Source: an uncultured Lachnospiraceae bacterium
GTDB lineage: Bacteria; Bacillota_A; Clostridia; Lachnospirales; Lachnospiraceae
Assembly: GCA_910585855.1 (NCBI GenBank)
Contig: CAJUGZ010000001.1
Span: forward strand, 1-64,000
Direction of reading: 5' to 3'
Length of the DNA: 64,000 nt
Position numbers and translations under genes: made by a program
Notes under the pieces: model-generated
Told to the model about the DNA's origin: nothing
Databases searched by the model: none
Seen by the model: the letters and a program-made list of their open reading frames with translations, nothing else
Part shown: piece by piece, positions 26,905-32,827 of the stretch
How positions within the stretch are numbered: position 1 is the first letter of the stretch
How the letters are laid out: each line of letters opens with the position of its first letter

Positions 26905-26938
26905 AAAGAAAAGGTACACTCTACTTGTACCTTTTCTA
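26905..26938. terminator. Bidirectional rho-independent terminator
   Basis: AAAAGGTACA (26909-26918) pairs with TGTACCTTTT (26926-26935) around a 7-nt loop, followed on the minus strand by TTTTCTTTTTT. It sits 50 nt after the stop of the late-activator gene. Confidence 0.8.
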
Positions 26939-26987
26939 TCAGGGGAATTAAATGTATATTTTTAGCAATTTGTATTATAACATATCA

Positions 26988-27395
26988 TTAATGGGAATTG
27001 TGAGAATTTTGAACCGTAAAAAATTTATAAAATCGTTTTGACACAGTAGTCCGCTCCAACCCAATCTCATCCGCTATCTCTTGCCACTTCATGTTATTAA
27101 TTGCTCTTAACCGGATAATCAATCGATCTTCTGCGTTCTCTATCGTTTGCAGAAATACCTCCGCTGCCATTCTTTTTTTCTGCAGTTCCATTAAACTAAA
27201 ATTCAGCTGTTGTTCCAACTCTTCCATCTCTTCTATATATTGTAAGTTCTCATTTACTTGCTTACTGCCTTTTGGCAAATCAGATAAAACAGGTTTTTTA
27301 TAGAAGTTTTTCTCTTTTAATTTAGCAATTTCTTTTTGTATATGTACAATTTCTTTATTTATATAATATATCTGCGATAACTCTTCTACTGTCAT
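26988..27395 (-). CDS. ArpU/RinA-like phage late transcription regulator
   Basis: The protein (135 residues) has an N-terminal coiled coil and a C-terminal sigma-region-4-like helix-turn-helix (AEDRLIIRLRAINNMKWQEIADEIGLERTTVSKRFYKFF). This is the layout of ArpU/RinA/DUF1492 regulators that switch on late packaging and structural genes. The location between early genes and terminase fits. The direct target promoter cannot be named from sequence. Confidence 0.82.
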   Translation of the reverse strand: MTVEELSQIYYINKEIVHIQKEIAKLKEKNFYKKPVLSDLPKGSKQVNENLQYIEEMEELEQQLNFSLMELQKKRMAAEVFLQTIENAEDRLIIRLRAINNMKWQEIADEIGLERTTVSKRFYKFFTVQNSHNSH

Positions 27396-27429
27396 AGTAT
27401 CACCTGCACGAAAAAAATTAAAAATTTAC

Positions 27430-27458
27430 TTGGCTTCCACGCATTTACGTGTTATAAT
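27430..27458 (+). promoter_or_regulatory. Sigma-A promoter for the small membrane-protein/XRE operon
   Basis: TTGGCT (27430-27435) and a perfect TATAAT (27453-27458) are separated by 17 nt. They lie just upstream of the AGGAGG of the first tiny gene. Direction is rightward, against the late operon. Confidence 0.65.
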
Positions 27459-27484
27459 AAAATCATAGAAAGGAGGTGTAAGGA

Positions 27485-27598
27485 GTGGTTGATAAAATTA
27501 AAGAGCTGAAAAAAGTGGTGTCAGCACTGATTCAGCTCGCACTGGAAATCGGAACTCTCGTATCAGTAATTAAAATGATCGTTGATAGTATCCGATGA
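27485..27598 (+). CDS. Tiny membrane protein (37 aa)
   Basis: It starts with GTG eight bases after AGGAGG and encodes VVDKIKELKKVV followed by a hydrophobic helix (SALIQLALEIGTLVSVIKMIVDSIR). One membrane-spanning or amphipathic helix with a charged N-terminus is predicted by eye. It is the first gene of a three-gene rightward operon ending in an XRE regulator. Size and layout recall type I toxin or holin-like peptides, but I recognise no named family and infer no activity. Confidence 0.55.
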   Translation: MVDKIKELKKVVSALIQLALEIGTLVSVIKMIVDSIR

Positions 27599-27604
27599 GC
27601 AAAG

Positions 27605-27622
27605 GGGAGGAGAAATCCTCCC
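27605..27622 (+). promoter_or_regulatory. GAAA-tetraloop hairpin between two tiny genes
   Basis: GGGAGGA pairs perfectly with TCCTCCC across a GAAA loop, seven bases after the stop of the first tiny gene. No T run follows, so it is more likely an RNA-stability or translation-control element than a terminator. Confidence 0.5.
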
Positions 27623-27663
27623 TACCAAGAAAAATTATAACACAAAACCACTTCCGTTGCAAG

Positions 27664-27771
27664 ATGAAGAAGGATTTAATCAAAGCAATTTTTGAATTAG
27701 TTCTCTCTACCATTTGGCTCATTATTTTAGTAGTAGGAATGTTCTTACTTTTTAAAGGAGGTATCTCATGA
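27664..27771 (+). CDS. Tiny membrane protein (35 aa)
   Basis: ATG at 27664 encodes MKKDLIKAIFELVLSTIWLIILVVGMFLLFKGGIS, which is almost entirely one transmembrane helix with a positive N-terminus. Its stop overlaps the ATG of the XRE gene (ATGA), and the ribosome site of that gene is inside its coding sequence, so the two are translationally coupled. The ribosome site of this gene itself is poor. Its role is unknown; a small toxin, holin-like or signalling peptide is conceivable. Confidence 0.5.
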   Translation: MKKDLIKAIFELVLSTIWLIILVVGMFLLFKGGIS

Positions 27772-27956
27772 AATTAAAACAAATCCGGATGGAACAAGCA
27801 CTTTCCATCCGTGCCTTATCCGAATTGTCCGGCGTTCCAAAACGAACAATTGAAGATTTAGAAGCCCGAGGAGATGGGCGTGTATCTACCATGATAAAAT
27901 TAGCAGATGCTCTTCACGTTTCACTAGACGAATTATGTCGCAGTGCAGTAAAATAA
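27768..27956 (+). CDS. XRE-family regulator (62 aa)
   Basis: MKLKQIRMEQALSIRALSELSGVPKRTIEDLEARGDGRVSTMIKLADALHVSLDELCRSAVK is a single helix-turn-helix domain of the XRE type with no effector domain. The ATG follows AAAGGAGG and overlaps the stop of the preceding tiny gene. It ends at a strong bidirectional terminator. It probably regulates its own operon with the two tiny membrane proteins. Confidence 0.85.
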   Translation: MKLKQIRMEQALSIRALSELSGVPKRTIEDLEARGDGRVSTMIKLADALHVSLDELCRSAVK

Positions 27957-27965
27957 ACCTTTTTG

Positions 27966-28003
27966 AAAGAGGGAACACGTTTTATTTTCGTGTTCCCTCT
28001 TTT
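27966..28003. terminator. Bidirectional rho-independent terminator
   Basis: AAAGAGGGAACACG (27966-27979) pairs perfectly with CGTGTTCCCTCTTT (27989-28002) over a 9-nt loop, with T-rich flanks on both strands. It separates two convergent XRE genes. Confidence 0.88.
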
Positions 28004-28244
28004 AATTTCCCCTGTCAGCCAGCTCTGGCTCTATCAAATCTTCAATTTGACATCCAAGCGTCTTGGCGATTTTATAAAGCTGGTATACGTCCCTTGGAAG
28101 CCTAGATCGATTGCTCCAGTTTTCCAGTGTCCGAACTGGAACACCGCTCTGCTTCGCCAGTTCCGTTCGGCTAATTCCTTTTTCTATCCTTATACGCTCT
28201 ATCTTAGTAGTGCTGTTTGTGATTTTTGTCGTTCGCATTTCACC
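28002..28244 (-). CDS. XRE-family repressor
   Basis: I choose ATG at 28244 (MRTTKITNSTTKIERIRIEKGISRTELAKQSGVPVRTLENWSNRSRLPRDVYQLYKIAKTLGCQIEDLIEPEL), preceded by GAGGTGGTGA. The longer frame to 28307 would cover an operator. The protein is one helix-turn-helix domain of ~80 residues. Three copies of a CACTCATAYGARTG-type palindrome lie between this gene and the divergent gene at 28396, so it very likely represses itself and that gene. Confidence 0.82.
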   Translation of the reverse strand, partial: GEMRTTKITNSTTKIERIRIEKGISRTELAKQSGVPVRTLENWSNRSRLPRDVYQLYKIAKTLGCQIEDLIEPELADRGN

Positions 28245-28262
28245 ACCTCTGTTTTCTATTTT

Positions 28263-28358
28263 ACTCCATACGAGTGGTTTTGTCAATTTGTCATTATTAC
28301 CACTCATATGAGTGAAAATTTGTGTAATTTACATCTTGTAATCCACTCATACGAATGG
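28263..28358. promoter_or_regulatory. Three operator-like palindromes
   Basis: ACTCCATACGAGTGG (28263-28277), the perfect palindrome CACTCATATGAGTG (28301-28314) and CCACTCATACGAATGG (28343-28358) share the half-site CACTCATA. They occupy the intergenic region between the leftward XRE repressor and the rightward gene at 28396. The centres are about 38 and 43 bp apart. Confidence 0.75.
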
Positions 28359-28395
28359 TAATATGTAATTACAATAAAGAACGGAGGTATGAACG

Positions 28396-28674
28396 ATGAT
28401 AGATATTTTTGGATATGAGAAATTTGCAGGATTTATGACAGCGGAGCAGCTTAAGCACCATACAGAGTATATCAGGGAATACAAAGGCTACAGCATCGCT
28501 TTTGGAAAATACCAAAAAGATGCCACAGGCAGGGCATGGTGGAGCGTCAGGGTTTGGAAGAACGATGGTGAGGATCGTCTTGGAGTTTTCACAATGAAGA
28601 GCTTTTGTGCTATAGACGATGAAACGATGTCTATAGCTATTAAATGGGCAAAAACCAATATTGACAGGATTTAA
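28396..28674 (+). CDS. Hypothetical prophage protein (92 aa)
   Basis: MIDIFGYEKFAGFMTAEQLKHHTEYIREYKGYSIAFGKYQKDATGRAWWSVRVWKNDGEDRLGVFTMKSFCAIDDETMSIAIKWAKTNIDRI starts after ACGGAGGT with good spacing. I recognise no family. It reads as a small mixed alpha/beta protein without membrane segments. It is divergent from the XRE repressor across the three operators and is probably repressed in the lysogen. Confidence 0.7.
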   Translation: MIDIFGYEKFAGFMTAEQLKHHTEYIREYKGYSIAFGKYQKDATGRAWWSVRVWKNDGEDRLGVFTMKSFCAIDDETMSIAIKWAKTNIDRI

Positions 28675-28678
28675 CCTT

Positions 28679-28792
28679 CTAATCCATGTATCGCATCCCC
28701 ACTTGCATCATGTGCATAAACACACGCCTTATTATCCCATCCTCTAATCTCTCTGTTGTTCCAATTAATAAATTTGCTGGATTTTCTTTCAT
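28679..28792 (-). CDS. Possible tiny gene (37 aa)
   Basis: ATG at 28792 with AAAGG at suitable spacing gives MKENPANLLIGTTERLEDGIIRRVFMHMMQVGMRYMD. It fits the leftward early-gene series. The product is very short with no recognised relatives, so this is a tentative call. Confidence 0.3.
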   Translation of the reverse strand: MKENPANLLIGTTERLEDGIIRRVFMHMMQVGMRYMD

Positions 28793-28854
28793 TTTTAATC
28801 CCTTTCTTTCTATATTTTAATAGGAGGCAGCGGATGGATAGATTCCCGCTCCTC

Positions 28855-29061
28855 CTAATCTTTCTGCAACATGACAATCCATTCTTCTATTGTAATCTGC
28901 TTTTCTCGATGCGATTCTTCCACTTCCGATCGGACTTGACCCACTATCTTTGCTAATAAATTCAGTCCACATCGTATTCCTTCATCTGGACATTTTTGAT
29001 ATTGTCGTCCCAATGCTCTCCATGCATTATTTAAACTCTCAACTACTTCTTTATCCGTCAT
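28855..29061 (-). CDS. Hypothetical early phage protein (68 aa)
   Basis: MTDKEVVESLNNAWRALGRQYQKCPDEGIRCGLNLLAKIVGQVRSEVEESHREKQITIEEWIVMLQKD is a helical, soluble small protein. Its start overlaps the end of another short frame (29051-29173), as usual for tightly packed phage early genes. I do not recognise a family. Confidence 0.6.
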   Translation of the reverse strand: MTDKEVVESLNNAWRALGRQYQKCPDEGIRCGLNLLAKIVGQVRSEVEESHREKQITIEEWIVMLQKD

Positions 29062-29173
29062 TCTCTACATCCTTTCTTACCGCATACAATTTTCCATCCG
29101 CTGCCTTTAATTCATCCAGTTTCCCAGACAAAACAAGTGCCGTTGCCTCAATCGCAATACTCATAAATATCAT
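29051..29173 (-). CDS. Possible small early gene (40 aa)
   Basis: From ATG at 29173 the frame gives MIFMSIAIEATALVLSGKLDELKAADGKLYAVRKDVENDG and overlaps the next gene's start. The AADGKLYAVR motif recurs as AADGKRYAVK at the end of the neighbouring protein (29287-29586). That repeat suggests both are real, related small proteins. The frame is open further upstream, where AGGAGGAG occurs, but no standard start codon is placed there. Confidence 0.4.
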   Translation of the reverse strand: MIFMSIAIEATALVLSGKLDELKAADGKLYAVRKDVENDG

Positions 29174-29286
29174 GTCCAATTCTTTCCAATTTATATTCTC
29201 TTTTGCCTGAAGTTTTTTATTTTGCCCTGCTGATTTTTGCGTTGTTACTCGATTCCCGCTCCTCCTAATTCTGCCTCCATTTTTTC

Positions 29287-29586
29287 TTAAATCTTAACAG
29301 CATACCTCTTCCCATCTGCTGCCCTCTGGATGCGCCGTCTTCCTTCTTTCACATCCAAAGAAATTTGATGTAATTCTTCCCACTGTTTTAAAAGCCCCGT
29401 ATTTTTCAATTCCTTCTTTTCTTCCTCTAACCGTTCAAATTGATACCTTTTTTTGTAAGCTGTTTTCGCATTTACATAATACCGGAAAGTTGATTCTGTA
29501 ATTCCCATCATTCTAGATAGGTCAGCAATAGTCCCTTCCTTTATACACTGCTTACTTTCTAAATCAATTATCTTATATTTTGCCAT
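29287..29586 (-). CDS. Hypothetical early protein with putative DNA-binding N-terminus
   Basis: The protein (99 residues) reads MAKYKIIDLESKQCIKEGTIADLSRMMGITESTFRYYVNAKTAYKKRYQFERL. This resembles the short NUMOD1-like/helix-turn-helix segment that follows many homing and phage proteins (TIADLSRMMGITESTFRYY). The C-terminal end is basic (GRRRIQRAADGKRYAVKI). It lies 10 nt after the replication initiator gene in the same operon. Its function is unknown; DNA binding is inferred. Confidence 0.7.
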   Translation of the reverse strand: MAKYKIIDLESKQCIKEGTIADLSRMMGITESTFRYYVNAKTAYKKRYQFERLEEEKKELKNTGLLKQWEELHQISLDVKEGRRRIQRAADGKRYAVKI

Positions 29587-29596
29587 ACTTCCCCCT

Positions 29597-30325
29597 TTAA
29601 TTCCCCGCCGTTCCTAACAGTGCTTTTTCTAATTCCTCATAATCATATTTTCTAGCAGATATATTATTAAACCTACTATTTTCTATTTTTCTCCCTACAG
29701 ATTCTGGTTCTTTATAATTCTCCGGCAAATAATCTACCCAAACCAGACCGCTTAACCAATTACAAGGCATTTTGATAAGTCTATACTCTAATTTTAATAT
29801 TTCGCACTCATTTGCATAATTTTTTGCTGCAGATATAATCTTTTCTTCTGATATTTCTTCCGAATTATGTGAAATTAAATCTGCATAAGCCTGCTCTGTT
29901 AAGAACCGTCTTACTTTCTTAGGATAAATCATCCAGAATTCTTCAAATCGCTTTATCAATGCAGGAGAAGGAATACTTTCCTTTTGTTCTTCTGCTTTTA
30001 TACTTTTCTCCTCAAAGAAAAGTTTACAAGTATTTTTCTCCTCAAAGAAAAGAATACGATAACGGTTTGGACTCCCCTTTTTTCCTTTTTCAAACTCAAT
30101 TAACCCCGCCTGCACTAATTCTTCCTTTGTTTTTATTAATGTGGCTTCTCTACCCATCTGCATCGTTTTCATCAAATTGAGATTATTTATCATAACCTCT
30201 TTCCATTCATTTTGACTACTTAAATACATCAATTTATGCCAAAGTAATTGTGCCGAAATCGACAGTTCGTGACTTTCCAGCCATGTTTCAAAAGCTGTTA
30301 CTTCATTCAAAAAATTGACTTCCAT
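29597..30325 (-). CDS. Phage replication initiator / replisome organiser
   Basis: This 242-residue protein starts MEVNFLNEVTAFETWLESHELSISAQLLWHKLMYLSSQNEWKEVMINNLNLMKTMQMGREATLIKTKEELVQAGLIEFEKGKKGSPNRYRI. That is a winged-helix N-terminal domain typical of phage initiators. A C-terminal part with FEEFWMIYPKKVRR follows. A ~19-bp direct repeat spaced 30 bp lies in the middle of the gene, as in lambda O where the origin is inside the initiator gene. More ~30-bp repeats lie 150 bp upstream. Confidence 0.8.
   Translation of the reverse strand: MEVNFLNEVTAFETWLESHELSISAQLLWHKLMYLSSQNEWKEVMINNLNLMKTMQMGREATLIKTKEELVQAGLIEFEKGKKGSPNRYRILFFEEKNTCKLFFEEKSIKAEEQKESIPSPALIKRFEEFWMIYPKKVRRFLTEQAYADLISHNSEEISEEKIISAAKNYANECEILKLEYRLIKMPCNWLSGLVWVDYLPENYKEPESVGRKIENSRFNNISARKYDYEELEKALLGTAGN
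30004..30052. repeat. Two intragenic 19-bp direct repeats, 30 bp apart
   Basis: TTTTCTCCTCAAAGAAAAG occurs at 30004-30022 and 30034-30052. It encodes the doubled LFFEEK in the initiator protein. The 30-bp period matches the upstream iterons. It is a candidate origin segment. Confidence 0.65.
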
Positions 30326-30474
30326 TCTTTCACCCGCTTCCTTACATTTTTATTTCTTCTGCTGCCTAACATATCACCTTCCGGCAGCGGAAGTCCTGTC
30401 GCTATTAAGTTATTGACTAAGTAATGACTATGTTATTAACTAAGTTAGTGATTAAGTCATTATTGATTTTTTAC

Positions 30475-30620
30475 TACGTTTTTGAAAGTGTTTTTTATTT
30501 TCCCTACGCATTTGAAAGTGTTTTTTTATTTTCCCTACGTTTTTGAAAGTGTTTTTCTTTTCCCTACGTATTTGAAAGTGTTTTTTCTTTTTTCCCTACG
30601 CTTTTGAAAGTGTTTTTTGT
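30475..30620. repeat. Five iteron-like direct repeats next to the replication gene
   Basis: Units start at 30475, 30505, 30536, 30565 and 30597 with consensus TACGNNTTTGAAAGTGTTTT followed by a T-rich spacer and CCC. The 29-32 bp spacing equals about three helical turns. The adjacent 30400-30470 is very AT-rich with repeated ACTAAGT and TAATGACT words, like an unwinding region. It is a probable replication origin or initiator-binding array. Confidence 0.8.
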
Positions 30621-31007
30621 TTAATGACTTTCCTCTTCAAATATCTCCTTCAAAACCCCCGTTTTCTCTATGTAGTGTCTATTCTTAACTCTTTCTTCTG
30701 CCTTTCTTACATCTCCCAAAATAAGCTCCAAAGTTCTAATAACTTTTTCATATTCCTGAATCCATTCCAAAATCGGTTTAGTTACTTCTTTTATATCCTT
30801 TGCTTCTCGCCGTTCTTGGCGGACTTGCTTCAGTCGCTTTGCCATTTTAGCCATATCGTGATAGCTATCGTTTCCTAACTCCATCCGGTGCAGGATGTCT
30901 TGCGTTTCACTATTCGCATAAAGCTCCTGATCAGAAGCTATCTGATAATCCGTTTTGCTTTCTCGAAGAAACTTCAAGAAAGCTGATATGTATTCACTAT
31001 TCTGCAT
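30621..31007 (-). CDS. Hypothetical early phage protein, coiled coil (128 aa)
   Basis: MQNSEYISAFLKFLRESKTDYQIASDQELYANSETQDILHRMELGNDSYHDMAKMAKRLKQVRQERREAKDIKEVTKPILEWIQEYEKVIRTLELILGDVRKAEERVKNRHYIEKTGVLKEIFEEESH is highly charged and mostly helical. I recognise no enzyme motif. Its stop codon directly borders the iteron array, so transcription of this gene runs into the putative origin. The ATG has a GAGGGA ribosome site. Confidence 0.72.
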   Translation of the reverse strand: MQNSEYISAFLKFLRESKTDYQIASDQELYANSETQDILHRMELGNDSYHDMAKMAKRLKQVRQERREAKDIKEVTKPILEWIQEYEKVIRTLELILGDVRKAEERVKNRHYIEKTGVLKEIFEEESH

Positions 31008-31047
31008 ATATCCCTCCCTCTTTTGCTTACTTCCTCTAAAAACTCTA

Positions 31048-31200
31048 TGCTGTACCTTGCATCCTCTCTTCTGGCTTTACTGGAGGCAGCAGGTACTTCA
31101 GATTCTCTTTGTTTTCTAATACCTTCATACATGCCTCTGTAATTCTCTCCTCATGTCCCTCCGTAAGTTCTACTTCTAAATTTACATTAATCTTTCTCAT
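31048..31200 (-). CDS. Small early gene (50 aa)
   Basis: ATG at 31200, with AAGAAGGGAG upstream, encodes MRKINVNLEVELTEGHEERITEACMKVLENKENLKYLLPPVKPEERMQGTA. The beta-alpha start (INVNLEVELTEGHEERI) looks like a short folded domain. It precedes the coiled-coil gene in the same leftward series with a 40-nt gap. Function unknown. Confidence 0.55.
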
Positions 31201-31320
31201 ATACTCCCTTCTTTCTTAAAAATGTTTATAACTCTGTTGATAACTCTCAATAATTGTTTTTTATTGAAAGCTATATTAATCTATACTCTGAATGAGATTA
31301 TTTTTCGGATGCTATATTAA

Positions 31321-31822
31321 TTATCCCTAGGCTCACTTGGGTCTTGGAAGTTTTGGCAGAGTTCTCCACTTGAAAGGAAGAAGAACTCTGTCTGTGCATC
31401 TCTTAGTTTATCCCTGAGTGTCCTTTGGGGTAGCTTGTTTTTATGCCCTGCCCTGTTGAGTACTGCCTGCGGCAGTCATCCGAATAAAATTGCACCCGTC
31501 AGTCCATGCTCTTCGGACGTCCCTTTCCTGACGTAATTGCCCCCGTACCGAGTTTGTTTTACAAGGATTTGCGTACTCCACTCCTTTGACGGCACATTCC
31601 AGAACAGGGACTGGCTGCACCGGACAGACTTTATAGCGGCGGCTCTGTCACACCTAGCGTTTTTTATGAGGTCGCTGCTTCCCTCTATTTTTATTCAATT
31701 TTATAATTTACGGCTTGTCTTTTTCCCTGCTATGCCTTATAATAAAGACATAGTTTTTTGGTATTTGAATTATGTAGTATCCTTTACAAATCCAAAGTGT
31801 TCGTGGCACTTTGGATTTTTTC
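31321..31822 (+). ncRNA. Candidate large structured RNA of the prophage
   Basis: No credible gene fills 31201-31825. The stretch has higher GC than its surroundings and many self-complementary segments. CAGAGTTCT (31357-31365) pairs with AGAACTCTG (31382-31390), ACTGCC with GGCAGT (31462-31476), and CGTCAG/CTGACG (31497-31533) enclose GTCC/GGAC. Long-range matches are CCCTGTT (31451-31457) with AACAGGG (31613-31619) and GAGTAC (31458-31463) with GTACTC (31573-31578). It ends at a strong plus-strand terminator (31788-31821). Size and prophage setting recall the ROOL/GOLLD class, but I cannot confirm a match. Confidence 0.55.
31788..31822 (+). terminator. Rho-independent terminator ending the candidate RNA
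   Basis: AAATCCAAAGTG (31788-31799) pairs perfectly with CACTTTGGATTT (31807-31818) and runs into a T tract. No T run follows on the minus strand, so it terminates rightward transcription, and no rightward gene precedes it. Confidence 0.85.
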
Positions 31823-31825
31823 TTT

Positions 31826-32023
31826 CTAAGTTTTAATCATCTTTCCCATTTCACAAACTAATTTTGCAGTTTCCCTTGCTGCTCCATCCAAAACAATTCC
31901 TACTCGATCTGGCTTTAATGTTCTGTTAAACAATAATGTATCCCTTGACATTTCCAAAATCTCATAAAGAATCAGGAGTCTATTTTTGATGTCCTTAATC
32001 TTCTCTTGCTCCTTCGCTTTCAT
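31826..32023 (-). CDS. Small hypothetical early protein (65-70 aa)
   Basis: MKAKEQEKIKDIKNRLLILYEILEMSRDTLLFNRTLKPDRVGIVLDGAARETAKLVCEMGKMIKT is read from ATG at 32023; an ATG at 32038 is also possible and overlaps the gene before it. It is helical and basic at the start, with no known motif. It is the gene immediately before the structured-RNA region. Confidence 0.6.
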   Translation of the reverse strand: MKAKEQEKIKDIKNRLLILYEILEMSRDTLLFNRTLKPDRVGIVLDGAARETAKLVCEMGKMIKT

Positions 32024-32204
32024 TTTCCATTGCCTCATTTATGCTTTTTATTTGTTTTCCATTTCTAAAAACTTTAAATTCTCCATCGCTCCAGCAATTT
32101 AAAGATTCTACTATCTCTTTCGCCCAATGCCATGTATCTGCCTGAGCTATAGTAAGCCATGTTCTTCCATCGTTATTTCTTTTGCAAATCTCATACTTAG
32201 TCAT
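31995..32204 (-). CDS. Small hypothetical early protein (69 aa)
   Basis: ATG at 32204 (MTKYEICKRNNDGRTWLTIAQADTWHWAKEIVESLNCWSDGEFKVFRNGKQIKSINEAMENESEGARED) has GGAGGGAAGG upstream, so I prefer it to the longer frame. The protein looks like a compact alpha/beta unit (YEICKRNNDGRTW ... GEFKVFRNGKQI). It is the first gene left of the XRE operator region at 32267-32315 and is probably controlled by it. Confidence 0.62.
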   Translation of the reverse strand: MTKYEICKRNNDGRTWLTIAQADTWHWAKEIVESLNCWSDGEFKVFRNGKQIKSINEAMENESEGARED

Positions 32205-32266
32205 TGTCCTTCCCTCCTGTTCTATGGTAAAATGAAGTGTTACTACATCCAAATTTTTATATTGAT

Positions 32267-32315
32267 ACGTCTATTTGTTCGTGTTATTCATTATACAACG
32301 TCTATTTGTTCGTGT
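32267..32315. promoter_or_regulatory. Direct-repeat operator of the XRE gene
   Basis: ACGTCTATTTGTTCGTGT occurs twice, at 32267-32284 and 32298-32315, exactly 31 bp apart (three helical turns). The copies lie between the leftward gene starting at 32204 and the rightward XRE gene starting at 32340, so both can be controlled. Confidence 0.8.
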
Positions 32316-32339
32316 CAATATTTTTTCAGGAGGTTATTT

Positions 32340-32576
32340 ATGTATTTTTACGAAAAACTTAAAGCCCTGCGAGTTTCAAAAGGTCTTACTCAACATTTCA
32401 TAGCTGAACAATTAAATATCAATGATCGTTCATATCAAAATTATGAATATGGAAAACGTGAGCCAGATATTAAAACTCTTATAATGTTATCTTCTATCTT
32501 AAATGTTTCTCTTGATGAGTTACTTTGTCGAGAAGATTATTTGAATTCTCTCGCAAAACCCGCTGATGAATCTTAA
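32340..32576 (+). CDS. XRE-family repressor (78 aa)
   Basis: ATG at 32340 follows AGGAGG. MYFYEKLKALRVSKGLTQHFIAEQLNINDRSYQNYEYGKREPDIKTLIMLSSILNVSLDELLCRED is a classical XRE helix-turn-helix. Two 18-bp direct repeats precede it. Its 3' end overlaps by 83 bp the 3' end of a leftward XRE gene, so the two transcripts are antisense to each other over that stretch. Confidence 0.87.
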   Translation: MYFYEKLKALRVSKGLTQHFIAEQLNINDRSYQNYEYGKREPDIKTLIMLSSILNVSLDELLCREDYLNSLAKPADES

Positions 32577-32730
32577 ATAAATCTTCTAAAGTATCCCATA
32601 TAATAAAATCTCCTGTTCTTTGTCCAGCTTCAATATGCTGATAATAACGCTCACTAATCTCTAAATACCCAGCCACCTCTTTTTGTGTCATGCCCGCTTT
32701 CTGGCGGGCCTCTTTCAAATTTTTTCTCAT
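32494..32730 (-). CDS. XRE-family regulator (78 aa), convergent overlap
   Basis: MRKNLKEARQKAGMTQKEVAGYLEISERYYQHIEAGQRTGDFIIWDTLEDLFKIHQRVLRENSNNLLDK is a full helix-turn-helix domain starting with ATG at 32730 after AGGAGATAAC. The helix-turn-helix lies outside the overlapped part, so both genes of the overlapping pair can encode complete DNA-binding domains. Its partner is at 32340-32576. Confidence 0.75.
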   Translation of the reverse strand: MRKNLKEARQKAGMTQKEVAGYLEISERYYQHIEAGQRTGDFIIWDTLEDLFKIHQRVLRENSNNLLDKVTHQEKHLR

Positions 32731-32827
32731 ATGTTATCTCCTAGTTATGTATTTTAACTTTATTCATTGTGAAAACTGCCTTTTTTTGATATAATTAGAC
32801 AAAACTTTTTTTATAGGAGGATGTTCT

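Noticed and set aside
30475..30620. Possible CRISPR array from the ~30-bp periodic repeats
   Set aside because: The units are contiguous with only a short T-rich variation between them; there are no unique spacers and no cas genes.
31537..31836. A 99-codon rightward open frame across the candidate RNA
   Set aside because: Its composition is unlike a protein, the start has no ribosome site, and the frame runs through the terminator hairpin.
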